From: Flavimobilis sp052324925
GTDB taxonomy: Bacteria > Actinomycetota > Actinomycetes > Actinomycetales > Cellulomonadaceae
Reading direction: 5' to 3' (one strand)
Length of the DNA stretch: 64,000 nucleotides
NCBI GenBank assembly: GCA_052324925.1
Contig: JBQPRE010000002.1
A model generated the notes under the pieces. It was not told where the DNA came from and searched no databases. It saw only the letters and a program-made list of their open reading frames with translations. The translations under genes were made by a program, and so were the position numbers. Positions 19,003 to 27,528 of the stretch are shown here, in pieces. Positions within the stretch are counted from its first letter, which is position 1. Each line of letters begins with the position of its first letter.

Positions 19003-19153
19003 GGCGGTCGCGTGCTAGCGTCGTCCACGGTGCCGACGGCACCCCGGACGGACCCCGCCGACGCCTCCAGGCCGCGGACGAGTCCTCCGCCCGCGTGCAT
19101 CACCTGCTCCCGTAGCAAGGCGGCACCGCCTGCACGAGAGGCACCACGTCTGC

Positions 19154-20500
19154 ATGTCTTCCTCATCCTCGGTCCCGACAGCTGCGCCTCGCCGGCGCTC
19201 CACGGAGACCGCGCACGCGACTCGTTCCGTGCCTGACAGCGACTTTGCGTCGTCCCTCGTGCGTGCGACCGGCTGGGGCTTCTACCCGGTCGCTGCGATC
19301 GCGCGGCTCCCGTTCGCGATGGTCGTCGTCGGCGTCCTCACGTACGTGACGACGGTGACGGGCTCGGTCGCGCTCGGTGGTCTGGCCTCCGGGGCGGTCG
19401 GCGTGGGCGTCGTACTCGCGGGGCCGCTCGTCGGCGGAATGGTCGACCGGTGGGGTCAGCGCCGCATCGTCCCGGTCGTGGGCGTGCTCAACGCGGTGGC
19501 GGTTGCGCTCGTCCCGCTCGTGGTGGGAGTGGATGCGACGCGTCCGCTGGTCGTCGTTGTCGCGTTCCTCGCGGGGGCGACGGTTCCGCAGGTCGCGCCG
19601 TTGTCGCGGACGCGGCTCGTGACGATCGTCGGGGCGCGCGTCGTCCCTGAGAAGCGGGTGGCGACGTTTGCGCGCGTCATGTCGTACGAGTCGGCGGTCG
19701 ATGAGACTGCGTTCGTCATTGGTCCGGTGCTCGTGGGTGTGCTTGCTGCGGCGGTGGCGCCGTGGCTTCCGTTGGCCGTCGCGGCGGCGCTGAGCATCAC
19801 GGCGGTGCTCGCGTTCGCGCTGCACCCGACGGCATCGGTGCGGGCGGCGGGGCACGCCTCTGCGGAGCGTGCCGGGCTGCGCGAGGTCGTCCGGGCGCGC
19901 GTGCTCGTCGTCGTCGGTGGTGCGTTCGCGGTCGGCATGTTCTTTGGTGCGACGCTCACGTCGCTCACGGCGTTCATGGGTGAGCAGGGTCGTGGCGACG
20001 AGGCTGGGCTTGCGTACGGTGCGATGGGTGTGACGTCGGCGGTTCTGGCCCTCGGTGTGTCGGTTCTGCCGCGGGCGTTCGCGCCCCGGTGGCGCTGGGT
20101 CGTGTTCGGTTCGCTCATCGTGGCGTCGTCCGCGCTGTACCAGGCTCTGGCGCCCGACGCGTCGCCGTTCGGTGTTCTGCTGCTCATGGGGATCGGCGTG
20201 GGGCCTGTCCTCGTGACGGTGCTGTCGATGGCGTCGGCGCGAAGCCCGCAGGGGCGTGCGGCGATGACGATGACGTTGACGACGGCGGCGTTGAGCCTGG
20301 CGCAGGCGCTTGCGTCGGCGGTCACGGGGCAGCTTGCCGAGACGCAGGGTGCGCCCGCGTCGATGGTGCTTCCGGTGGGCGCGGCGGTCGTGCTCGTCGT
20401 GCTGGGGCTGGCTAACGCGGCGCTCGAGCGCCGCGAGCGCACAACCGATCCGCGTACCCGCGAGTTTGTGCCCCACGCGCAGGTTGAGACTCGCGGGTAG
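19154..20500 (+). CDS. MFS transporter
   Basis: 448 residues with a Ser-rich cytoplasmic N-terminus and about 12 hydrophobic segments starting with GWGFYPVAAIARLPFAMVVV. The loop 2-3 motif reads GGMVDRWGQRRIV (MFS motif A-like, DRxGxRR). No substrate-specific feature; drug or metabolite export is possible. The last 15 codons and the stop lie inside palindromic repeat copy 3, which gives the atypical tail RTREFVPHAQVETRG, nearly the same peptide as in the PutA linker. The repeat probably replaced the original 3' end. Confidence 0.87.
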   Translation: MSSSSSVPTAAPRRRSTETAHATRSVPDSDFASSLVRATGWGFYPVAAIARLPFAMVVVGVLTYVTTVTGSVALGGLASGAVGVGVVLAGPLVGGMVDRWGQRRIVPVVGVLNAVAVALVPLVVGVDATRPLVVVVAFLAGATVPQVAPLSRTRLVTIVGARVVPEKRVATFARVMSYESAVDETAFVIGPVLVGVLAAAVAPWLPLAVAAALSITAVLAFALHPTASVRAAGHASAERAGLREVVRARVLVVVGGAFAVGMFFGATLTSLTAFMGEQGRGDEAGLAYGAMGVTSAVLALGVSVLPRAFAPRWRWVVFGSLIVASSALYQALAPDASPFGVLLLMGIGVGPVLVTVLSMASARSPQGRAAMTMTLTTAALSLAQALASAVTGQLAETQGAPASMVLPVGAAVVLVVLGLANAALERRERTTDPRTREFVPHAQVETRG

Positions 20501-20518
20501 AGCACAGACTCGCGGGTG
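20455..20518. repeat. Palindromic repeat family A, copy 3, at the MFS gene 3' end
   Basis: TACCCGCGAGTTTGTGC ... loop AGGTTGAGACTC ... GCGGGTAGAGCACAGACTCGCGGGT. The arms are less perfect than at 5415-5480 but the loop is nearly identical. The TAG in the right arm is the stop codon of the MFS gene. Confidence 0.8.
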
Positions 20519-20652
20519 GACTGACGCGGCATCCGGGAGAACGGATCCCGGCGCAGGGCCATAGGATCGGGACGTGGCTGCGCGGCGCCCGCGCTCGTGG
20601 CCTCACAGAACTCACCCTGACACCCGGTCACGGCCGGGGAGAGGCGTCAACG

Positions 20653-21933
20653 ATGTCCCCTGCGTTCGAGAACCTCAGCCCTGACGAGCTCACCGCCGAG
20701 CACGCCCGCCTGCAGCAGGCCTACGCGGACCTGCAGGCCACGGGCCTCACCCTCGACCTCACGCGGGGCAAACCCGCCCCGGAGCAGCTCGACCTCTCGA
20801 ACGCGCTCCTGTCGCTCCCGGGCGACGGCGACTACCGCGACGGCTCAGGGACCGACGTCCGCAACTACGGCGGCCTCCAGGGCCTTCCCGAGCTGCGCGC
20901 GATCTTCGCAGAGCTCCTCAACATCGACCCGACTCTCCTGTGGGCGGCGGGCAACGCGAGCCTCGAGATCATGCACGACCTCGTCGCGTTCGCGCTCCTG
21001 CACGGGACGAACGACTCCGAGCGCCCGTGGCGCGACGAGCCCGTCGTGAAGTTCCTCTGCCCCGTGCCCGGCTACGACCGCCACTTTGCGATCGCGGCGG
21101 CCTACGGCATCGAGATGATCCCGGTGACGCTCCACGCCGACGGACCTGACCTCGACGAGGTGCGCGCAGCCGTCGCCGACCCCGCCGTCAAGGGCATGTG
21201 GTGCGTCCCCGCCTACGCGAACCCGACGGGCGCGGTGTACTCGCTCGAGGTGACCCGCGCACTCCTGTCGATGGAGGCTGCGGCGCCCGACTTCCGCATC
21301 GTGTGGGACAACGCCTACGCCGTGCACCCGCTCGCCGAGACCTGCGCGCCGGCCCTGCCCATCCTCGAGCTCGCTGCCGAGGCGGGCCACCCCAACCGGG
21401 TGTGGACGGTCGCGTCGACCTCGAAGATCACGTTCGCCGGAGCAGGTGTCGCGTTCCTCGGCTCGTCGGCCGCGAACCTTGCCTGGTACGGCAACCTTTA
21501 CGGCAAGCGGTCGATCGGCCCGGACAAGGTCAACCAGCTCCGTCACCTGCGGTTCTTCGGTGACGCTGCGGGCGTGCGCGCGCACATGGAGAAGCACCGG
21601 GCGATCCTCGCGCCCAAGTTCGACGCGGTTCTCGAGATCCTCGCCGAGCGTCTCGGCGGAACCGGCGCGGCGACGTGGACAACGCCCGAGGGGGGCTACT
21701 TCATCAGCCTTGACGTCGTCCCGGGCACGGCCCGCCGGGTCGTCGAGCTCGCCAAGGCCGCGGGCATCGCGCTCACGGCCGCGGGTGCCACGTTCCCGGG
21801 TGGGGTCGACCCGCGCGACGAGAACATCCGTCTCGCGCCCAGCTTCCCGTCCGCGGACGACGTGCGCACGAGCATGGACGGCGTCGCGACGTGCGTCCTG
21901 CTCGCGGCGGTCGAGGCGCGCCTCGCCGGCTGA
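20653..21933 (+). CDS. Aspartate aminotransferase, MocR-like (Ib) subgroup
   Basis: 426 residues, PLP-dependent fold type I. Features: LDLTRGKPAPEQLDLS near the N-terminus, YGGLQGLPELRAIFAELL, GNASLEIMHDL, CVPAYANPTGAVYS (PLP Asp/Asn region), VWDNAYAVH, PLP-binding Lys in ASTSKITFAGAG (~258), and EGGYFISLD. This matches the Aminotran_MocR family (mycobacterial AspB-like), which transaminates aspartate with 2-oxoglutarate. No HTH domain, so it is an enzyme rather than a MocR regulator. Preceded by repeat copy 3 and GGGGAGAGG; followed by a strong bidirectional terminator. Confidence 0.92.
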   Translation: MSPAFENLSPDELTAEHARLQQAYADLQATGLTLDLTRGKPAPEQLDLSNALLSLPGDGDYRDGSGTDVRNYGGLQGLPELRAIFAELLNIDPTLLWAAGNASLEIMHDLVAFALLHGTNDSERPWRDEPVVKFLCPVPGYDRHFAIAAAYGIEMIPVTLHADGPDLDEVRAAVADPAVKGMWCVPAYANPTGAVYSLEVTRALLSMEAAAPDFRIVWDNAYAVHPLAETCAPALPILELAAEAGHPNRVWTVASTSKITFAGAGVAFLGSSAANLAWYGNLYGKRSIGPDKVNQLRHLRFFGDAAGVRAHMEKHRAILAPKFDAVLEILAERLGGTGAATWTTPEGGYFISLDVVPGTARRVVELAKAAGIALTAAGATFPGGVDPRDENIRLAPSFPSADDVRTSMDGVATCVLLAAVEARLAG

Positions 21934-21950
21934 CAGCGGACCGACTGCAC

Positions 21951-21986
21951 GACGAAGGGCCCGGCCGTGAGGCCGGGCCCTTCGTC
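21951..21986. terminator. Bidirectional terminator between convergent genes
   Basis: Perfect 16-bp arms GACGAAGGGCCCGGCC / GGCCGGGCCCTTCGTC on a GTGA loop. It serves the aminotransferase (+) and the large repeat protein (-). Confidence 0.92.
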
Positions 21987-22031
21987 GATCGTCGGTCCGG
22001 GAGCGCCCCCTGCGCGCCCCGGGGCCGACGA

Positions 22032-24209
22032 TCAGTCGGTGACCCGCTCGGGGTCGACCGTCACCGTGGCGACCTTGCCTGTCGCCGACTCCTTTGTCCC
22101 GTCGGTGCCGGTGAGCGTCGCCGTCGCCCACACCTCGTAGGTGCCGGCGCCGACGTGCTCGCCGGTCGAGCAGGACCGCAGGTCCGTGTTCCACGCGAGG
22201 TCCGTGGAGGCGCCGCGGGCGAGGTCATACCCGCTCGTCGGGGTGACGTTCGAGGTGTCGGGGATCTGTCCGACGACGATCCCGCCGCGGGTGAGGACCC
22301 CGCCGACGACGCTCGGGAACGAGCCCGCGAGGCTCGTGCCGCCGATGTTCGTCACCGTCATCTCGCCGCCGTGCGCGTTGTCGAGCCCGACGGTCGCCTT
22401 CTCCGGCGTCCCCGAGACCTCGAGCATGTCGCCCTGGAATCCGGGCACACCGGCGCGGCAGGCCGGGAACGTGGCCGACGCATCCTTGCCCGGGAGCGCG
22501 GGGCCCCCGCCGATCGTGAGGTTCTGGCGCAGCGAGATGATCTCGGTCGCGGTCTCGGTGGTTCCGTCGAGCTGCGTGACCGGCACGATGACGAGCAGCG
22601 TGTAGGTGCCGTCGGGGAGCGGCGTGCCGTCGCAGTCCGTGGTCGGGACGTCGGCGGTGAGAGCGTCACGGACGGGGACCGCGAGGTCGGTCGTCGCGGG
22701 GATCGTGCCTGTTGCCCAGCCACCGGACCCCTGGCGGGTCCGTGTAGCCGCGAGGACAGTCTCGTCGCGCACGACGTACACCTCCGCGGCGTCGCCGAGG
22801 TACCAGGACGTCGACGTCTGTGCGTGGCGGATCTGCGCCTTGACTGCGCCTGTGGCCCCCGCCATGCCCGAGGGCAGGCGGGTGACTGTGCCGGCGAGCG
22901 TGAGGGTTGCGGCGGCACCGCCGGCCTCCGTCGAGGAGGTGATCTCGCTCGTCGGCTCACCGCACGTGAGCATCGTCGACGCCGGCAGGCCGATGCTCGC
23001 CCCGAGCGTCACGGGGACGGCCTCGCTGCCGATGATGGTCCGTGCGATACCGTCCGCGTTCGCTGCGCCCAGCTCGACGACCGTCCACGCGTCGTACTCG
23101 CCTGCGGGCAAGAGCCCCGAGCCGTCGCACGCGGTCGCGGTCGCGTCGACGCGGAGCCCGTCGACGATCTTGGCAGTGCCAGGGATGATGCCCGTGGCAT
23201 CGTCCGGGCCAAACCACGCGAGGAGCTCGGTGCCCTCGGTCTTGTGGGCAGAGACGATCTTGCCGTCGCGGGCCAGGTAGACCCAGACGCCCATGACGGT
23301 GCGGGCCTGCATGCTGCCGTCGAGGAGAGCAGGGTCGAGGCGGAGCAGGTCGGGCATGACGGGCGCTGGCGTCACCGTCCTGTCGGGGCCGGTGGCCTCG
23401 AGGCGGTAGGTGTCCTGGCCGGAGTCGTCGATGCCGGGGCTGGACTCCGAGCCGCACGCGAACGCGTGGGTGCCCATCGTGAGGCTTGGTGCGGCGATCG
23501 AGACGGTCCAGGGACCGCCGACGACGAGCACCTGGCGCCCGGGGGTGCCTGACACGGTGGAGTCGAGCGTCGCCCACACCTCGTACGTGCCCGCGGGCAA
23601 CGTTCCTGAGGCGTCGCACGGGACGGAGGTCGTCCGGCTGAACGCACTGCTTGCGTCGCCGCCGGCCGTGAGGGTGACCTCCGTGTAGGGCTCGGGCATC
23701 GGGCCGGGCGTCGCGATGATCGTGCCGTCCTTGACCACCGTGTAGCTCACATAGCCGGTCGAGCCGAGGGTGAGCTGTTTCTCGGCGGCGCCCTCATGGA
23801 GGACGGCGACGACGTCGGGCAGGTCAGCGAGGCTGGCGGCGGTGAGCGGCGGCTCGGCGGTCGCGAGCACGAGGTCGAGTCCCTCGACGTCGCCGGTGGG
23901 CGGTGTGAAGGCCGTGCCGCAGGCGCCCGGGGTGCTCGGAGCGGTTGCGGGTGGCGGCACCGTCTCGCCGCCGAGGTTCTGGGTGACGAGCACGCCGCCG
24001 ACGGCGACGGCGGCGACCGAGGCCGCGGCCACGAGCGTGCGGGCAGCGGTGCGGCGGCGGCGCGCAGCGAGGCCGTGCGTGCGAGCGATCGCGGCCATGG
24101 ACGTGAGGGAACGGGCGCGGGGTGCCTGGGCGGCATCGTCGGCAAGGTCGCGAAGGAGACCGGACAGGTCCTGGCCGTCGTGGGGGTCGTGGGACTCGGG
24201 GCGGGTCAT
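22032..24209 (-). CDS. Membrane-anchored protein with four extracytoplasmic repeats, probable ECF-sigma partner
   Basis: 725 residues. A cytoplasmic N-terminus (~1-54, acidic then basic) is followed by one TM (TLVAAASVAAVAVGGVLV) and a secreted part built of four units of about 150-160 residues. Each unit opens with a Cys (ACGTAF, ACGSES, TCGEPT, ACRAGV) and ends Cys...G-T/E-Y (PAGTYEVWATL, PAGEYDAWTVVEL, PDGTYTLLVIV, GAGTYEVWATA), suggesting four disulfide-bonded beta domains. It overlaps the upstream ECF sigma gene (ATGA), as anti-sigma factors do, but no zinc HxxxCxxC motif is present. Probably a cell-surface sensor/anti-sigma; inference. Confidence 0.75.
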   Translation of the reverse strand: MTRPESHDPHDGQDLSGLLRDLADDAAQAPRARSLTSMAAIARTHGLAARRRRTAARTLVAAASVAAVAVGGVLVTQNLGGETVPPPATAPSTPGACGTAFTPPTGDVEGLDLVLATAEPPLTAASLADLPDVVAVLHEGAAEKQLTLGSTGYVSYTVVKDGTIIATPGPMPEPYTEVTLTAGGDASSAFSRTTSVPCDASGTLPAGTYEVWATLDSTVSGTPGRQVLVVGGPWTVSIAAPSLTMGTHAFACGSESSPGIDDSGQDTYRLEATGPDRTVTPAPVMPDLLRLDPALLDGSMQARTVMGVWVYLARDGKIVSAHKTEGTELLAWFGPDDATGIIPGTAKIVDGLRVDATATACDGSGLLPAGEYDAWTVVELGAANADGIARTIIGSEAVPVTLGASIGLPASTMLTCGEPTSEITSSTEAGGAAATLTLAGTVTRLPSGMAGATGAVKAQIRHAQTSTSWYLGDAAEVYVVRDETVLAATRTRQGSGGWATGTIPATTDLAVPVRDALTADVPTTDCDGTPLPDGTYTLLVIVPVTQLDGTTETATEIISLRQNLTIGGGPALPGKDASATFPACRAGVPGFQGDMLEVSGTPEKATVGLDNAHGGEMTVTNIGGTSLAGSFPSVVGGVLTRGGIVVGQIPDTSNVTPTSGYDLARGASTDLAWNTDLRSCSTGEHVGAGTYEVWATATLTGTDGTKESATGKVATVTVDPERVTD

Positions 24210-24754
24210 CGTGCACCTCCGTGGGTGACGTCAAGATCGATGTGGTGGGCGTCCGCGAGCGGGCCCAGCTGGTGTTCGAGGCGCGCTACCGCGTCGGCGA
24301 GGTAGCGCTTGACCGAACCCTGCGCGAGCCCGAGCTCGGCTGCGATCTGTGGCACGGTCATGTCGTCGTAGAACCGCAGGACGACGCAGGTGCGCTCGCG
24401 GGGTGCGAGCGTCGACAGGGCGCGGAGCACGTCAAGGTGCGCGGGCACGTGCTCGGGCGTCGTCGAGCCGTCGTCCGGTTGGTGCGCGGGCGCGACCGTG
24501 AGGTGGCGGACCGCGGCCCAGCGTTTACGACGACGAAAACCGTCGACGAACGTGTTGCGGATCGTGCGGCGCACATAGGCCTCCGCGCTGCGGATGTCGT
24601 CATCCGTGCGCCTGCGGGAGTACGCGGCGACGAGGGAGTCCTGGACGAGGTCCTCTGCTTCGCCGAGATCGCCGGTGAGGAGGTAGGCCGCCGCGATCAG
24701 CGCGTCGCCGCGAGCCCGGACGAGCTCGTCCAGCGTCGTCGCCCAGTCGCTCAT
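24206..24754 (-). CDS. ECF RNA polymerase sigma factor (SigE-like family)
   Basis: 182 residues. Region 2: LIAAAYLLTGDLGEAEDLVQDSLVAAYSR and AYVRRTIRNTFVDGFRRRKRW. Region 4: LAPRERTCVVLRFYDDMTVPQIAAELGLAQGSVKRYLADAVARL. The frame starts upstream at 24826, but ATG 24754 with AGGAGC 7 bases before it gives the usual N-terminus. Co-translated with the downstream membrane repeat protein, its likely partner. Target promoters unknown; no conserved AAC-type ECF promoter is obvious in the divergent gap. Confidence 0.92.
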   Translation of the reverse strand: MSDWATTLDELVRARGDALIAAAYLLTGDLGEAEDLVQDSLVAAYSRRRTDDDIRSAEAYVRRTIRNTFVDGFRRRKRWAAVRHLTVAPAHQPDDGSTTPEHVPAHLDVLRALSTLAPRERTCVVLRFYDDMTVPQIAAELGLAQGSVKRYLADAVARLEHQLGPLADAHHIDLDVTHGGAR

Positions 24755-25096
24755 CGGCCTGCTCCTCGTTGTCGCCCTCGCGGGTGCGGGGCGCACACGG
24801 AGCGTGTGCGCGGTCCCAGCGACCATCGTGCCCTCCCGGTCCCGCCACCGTGCGGCGGCGCGGTCGGGGCGCCCCGTGCGGGCGCCTCTACCCGTATGAC
24901 GAACGAGGGAGCAGGTTTCGTTGGGGTCCGACCTGCAGAAATAGGGAGACGCAGGTCACAGATAGGTTACGGGATCGCGGAAATGCTGGCTCTGGCTGTG
25001 TGTCCGCCGCCACATCTGTAGTCTTGCCAGAGCCCGGACGACGATGGGGTCGGCCGGGCGCACCTGTCTCTATCGGCAGGACGTCGAGGAGGACGC
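24755..25096. other. 342-bp divergent intergenic region, sigma gene / pyrophosphatase
   Basis: Carries the regulatory sequences for both genes. Visible: GACCTGC / GCAGGTC inverted repeat around a 16-base spacer (near 24931-24960), and the ribosome site GAGGAGG just before 25097. It is locally less GC-rich. I cannot assign promoters with confidence. Confidence 0.4.
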
Positions 25097-27397
25097 ATGC
25101 AGCTCGGGACCACCAGCCTCGTCATTGTCTCGGTCATCACGGTCATCGGCGCACTATGCCTCATGGTCGCGGTCGGCCTGCGACGCCAGGTTCTCGCCGC
25201 AGGCGACGGAACCGCCTCGATGCAAGAGATCGCGCGAGCGATCCAAGAAGGCGCCTCCGCCTACCTCAGCCGCCAGTTCCGGACCCTCGCCCTGTTCGCT
25301 CTCATCGTCGTGGCACTCCTCGTGCTCCTTCCGGGGGACGCGGGCGTGCGCATCGGCCGTTCCGTCGCCTTCCTCTTCGGCGCCGGCTTCTCCGCAGCGA
25401 TCGGCTACCTCGGCATGTGGCTCGCGGTGCGCGCCAACCTGCGCGTCGCCGCCGCCGCGCAGGTACCCGGACCGATCGAGGCCCGACGCGCCGAGGGCGC
25501 CAGGATCGCGTTCCGGACCGGCGGCGTCGTCGGCATGTGCGTCGTCGGGCTCGGGCTGATCGGCGCGGGCGTCGTCGTGCTCGTCTATCGTGCCGACGCA
25601 CCTGCTGTCCTCGAGGGCTTCGGCTTCGGTGCCGCGCTCTTGGCGATGTTCATGCGCGTCGGCGGTGGCATCTTCACCAAGGCGGCCGACGTCGGCGCGG
25701 ACCTCGTCGGCAAGGTCGAGCAGGGCATCCCCGAGGACGACCCGCGCAATGCTGCGACGATCGCTGACAACGTCGGCGACAACGTGGGTGACTGTGCAGG
25801 CATGGCCGCCGACCTCTTTGAGTCCTACGCCGTGACGCTCGTCGCCGCGCTCATCCTCGGCAAGGCCGTGCTCGGTGAGCAGGGTCTCGTGCTGCCGCTC
25901 CTCATCACCGCGATCGGCGCGGTCGTCGCGCTCATCGGCATCGTCATCACGCGCACGCGGGCGGGTGAGGACGGCCTGCGCGCCATCTACCGCGGGTTCT
26001 ACGTGTCAGCGCTGCTCGGCGCCATCCTCGCGACGATCGCCGCGTTCATCTACCTGCCCGGAACGTTCGCCGAGATCGACGGAGTGGCAGCCGATCTCGT
26101 CGCGTCGACGGCCGACCCGCGCATCGTCGCGTCGGGCGCGGTGCTCATCGGCATCGTGCTCGCAGGGATCATCCTTGCGGTGACCGGCTACTTCACGGGA
26201 ACGTCGTCCAAACCCACGCGGCACGTCGCGCGGACCTCGCGCACGGGCGCGGCCACGGTCGTGCTCTCCGGGATCGGCGTCGGCTTCGAGTCTGCGGTGT
26301 ACACCGCGGGCATCATTGCGGCTGCCGTGTGCGCGGCGTTCCTGCTCGCGGGCGGCTCCCTGTGGCTCGCCCTGTTCCTCATCGCCCTCGCGGGCTGCGG
26401 ACTGCTCACGACGGTCGGCGTCATCGTCGCCATGGACACGTTCGGGCCCGTCTCGGACAACGCGCAGGGCATCGCCGAGATGTCGGGCGACGTCGACGCG
26501 GACGGTGCCCAGATCCTCACGGAGCTCGACGCGGTCGGCAACACGACGAAGGCGATCACCAAGGGCATCGCGATCGCAACCGCGGTCCTGGCTGCCACAG
26601 CGCTTTTCGGCTCGTACGCCGATGCCGTGACGCAGGCGCTCGCGAAGATCACCGACCCCGCGACGTCCGGGATCGTCGCCTCGATGCTGACGTTCGAGAT
26701 CATCTCGCCCGTCACGCTCGTCGGGGTCATCCTCGGCGGTGCAACCGTCTTCCTCTTCTCCGGGCTGGCGATCGACGCCGTGACGCGCGCCGCGGGCGCA
26801 ATCGTCTTCGAGGTGCGCCGTCAGTTCCGCGACCACCCCGGCATCATGACGGGCGAGACGCGCCCCGAGTACGGCAAGGTCGTCGACATCTGCACGCGCG
26901 ACTCGCTGCGCGAGCTCGCGACGCCCGGCCTGCTCGCCGCGTTTGCGCCGATCGCGGTCGGCTTCGGGCTCGGCGTCGGACCGCTCGCGGGCTTCCTTGC
27001 TGGTGCGATCGGTGCCGGCGTGCTCATGGCGGTCTTCCTTGCGAACGCTGGCGGGGCGTGGGACAACGCGAAGAAGATCGTCGAGGACGGGGCGTACGGC
27101 GGCAAGAACTCCGACGCGCACGCGGCCGTCGTCATCGGTGACACCGTCGGCGACCCGTTCAAGGACACCGCCGGACCAGCCATCAACCCGCTCATCAAGG
27201 TGATGAACCTCGTGGCGGTGCTCGTTGCCCCCGCGGTCGTCGCCATGAGTGTTCCCGCCGACGCCAATCACGTGCTGCGCATCGCGATCGCGAGCGCGGC
27301 CGCGGCGATCGCCTTCGGGGCCGTCATCCTCTCGCGGCTCCGTGCCGCGCAGGTGGACGAGGAAGAGGCGCTCGAGAAGGAGGTCGGGCTCGTCTGA
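25097..27397 (+). CDS. hppA: Membrane-bound proton-translocating pyrophosphatase
   Basis: Hydrolyses pyrophosphate and pumps H+ out. 766 residues with about 16 hydrophobic helices. Substrate-site motifs: DVGADLVGKVEQGIPEDDPRN (~198), ADNVGDNVGDCAGMAADL, DTFGPVSDNAQGIAEM, GDTVGDPFKDTAGPAINPLIK. The segment GNTTKAITKG (~483) has Lys where K+-dependent enzymes have Ala, which marks the K+-independent H+-pumping subclass. ATG 25097 follows GAGGAGG. Salvages energy from PPi made by, for example, acetyl-CoA synthetase and tRNA charging. Confidence 0.96.
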   Translation: MQLGTTSLVIVSVITVIGALCLMVAVGLRRQVLAAGDGTASMQEIARAIQEGASAYLSRQFRTLALFALIVVALLVLLPGDAGVRIGRSVAFLFGAGFSAAIGYLGMWLAVRANLRVAAAAQVPGPIEARRAEGARIAFRTGGVVGMCVVGLGLIGAGVVVLVYRADAPAVLEGFGFGAALLAMFMRVGGGIFTKAADVGADLVGKVEQGIPEDDPRNAATIADNVGDNVGDCAGMAADLFESYAVTLVAALILGKAVLGEQGLVLPLLITAIGAVVALIGIVITRTRAGEDGLRAIYRGFYVSALLGAILATIAAFIYLPGTFAEIDGVAADLVASTADPRIVASGAVLIGIVLAGIILAVTGYFTGTSSKPTRHVARTSRTGAATVVLSGIGVGFESAVYTAGIIAAAVCAAFLLAGGSLWLALFLIALAGCGLLTTVGVIVAMDTFGPVSDNAQGIAEMSGDVDADGAQILTELDAVGNTTKAITKGIAIATAVLAATALFGSYADAVTQALAKITDPATSGIVASMLTFEIISPVTLVGVILGGATVFLFSGLAIDAVTRAAGAIVFEVRRQFRDHPGIMTGETRPEYGKVVDICTRDSLRELATPGLLAAFAPIAVGFGLGVGPLAGFLAGAIGAGVLMAVFLANAGGAWDNAKKIVEDGAYGGKNSDAHAAVVIGDTVGDPFKDTAGPAINPLIKVMNLVAVLVAPAVVAMSVPADANHVLRIAIASAAAAIAFGAVILSRLRAAQVDEEEALEKEVGLV

Positions 27398-27528
27398 GCT
27401 GGTCGGCCGGGCGCGTTGTCGTGGGCTGTGGATTCCTCGTCTCCGGTGGTGAGACGGGCGCAAGCAAGGGATGATCTCTCCGTGCTGCCGCGGTGACCGT
27501 GGTGGCCCCGACGTCGACAGGGGATCTC

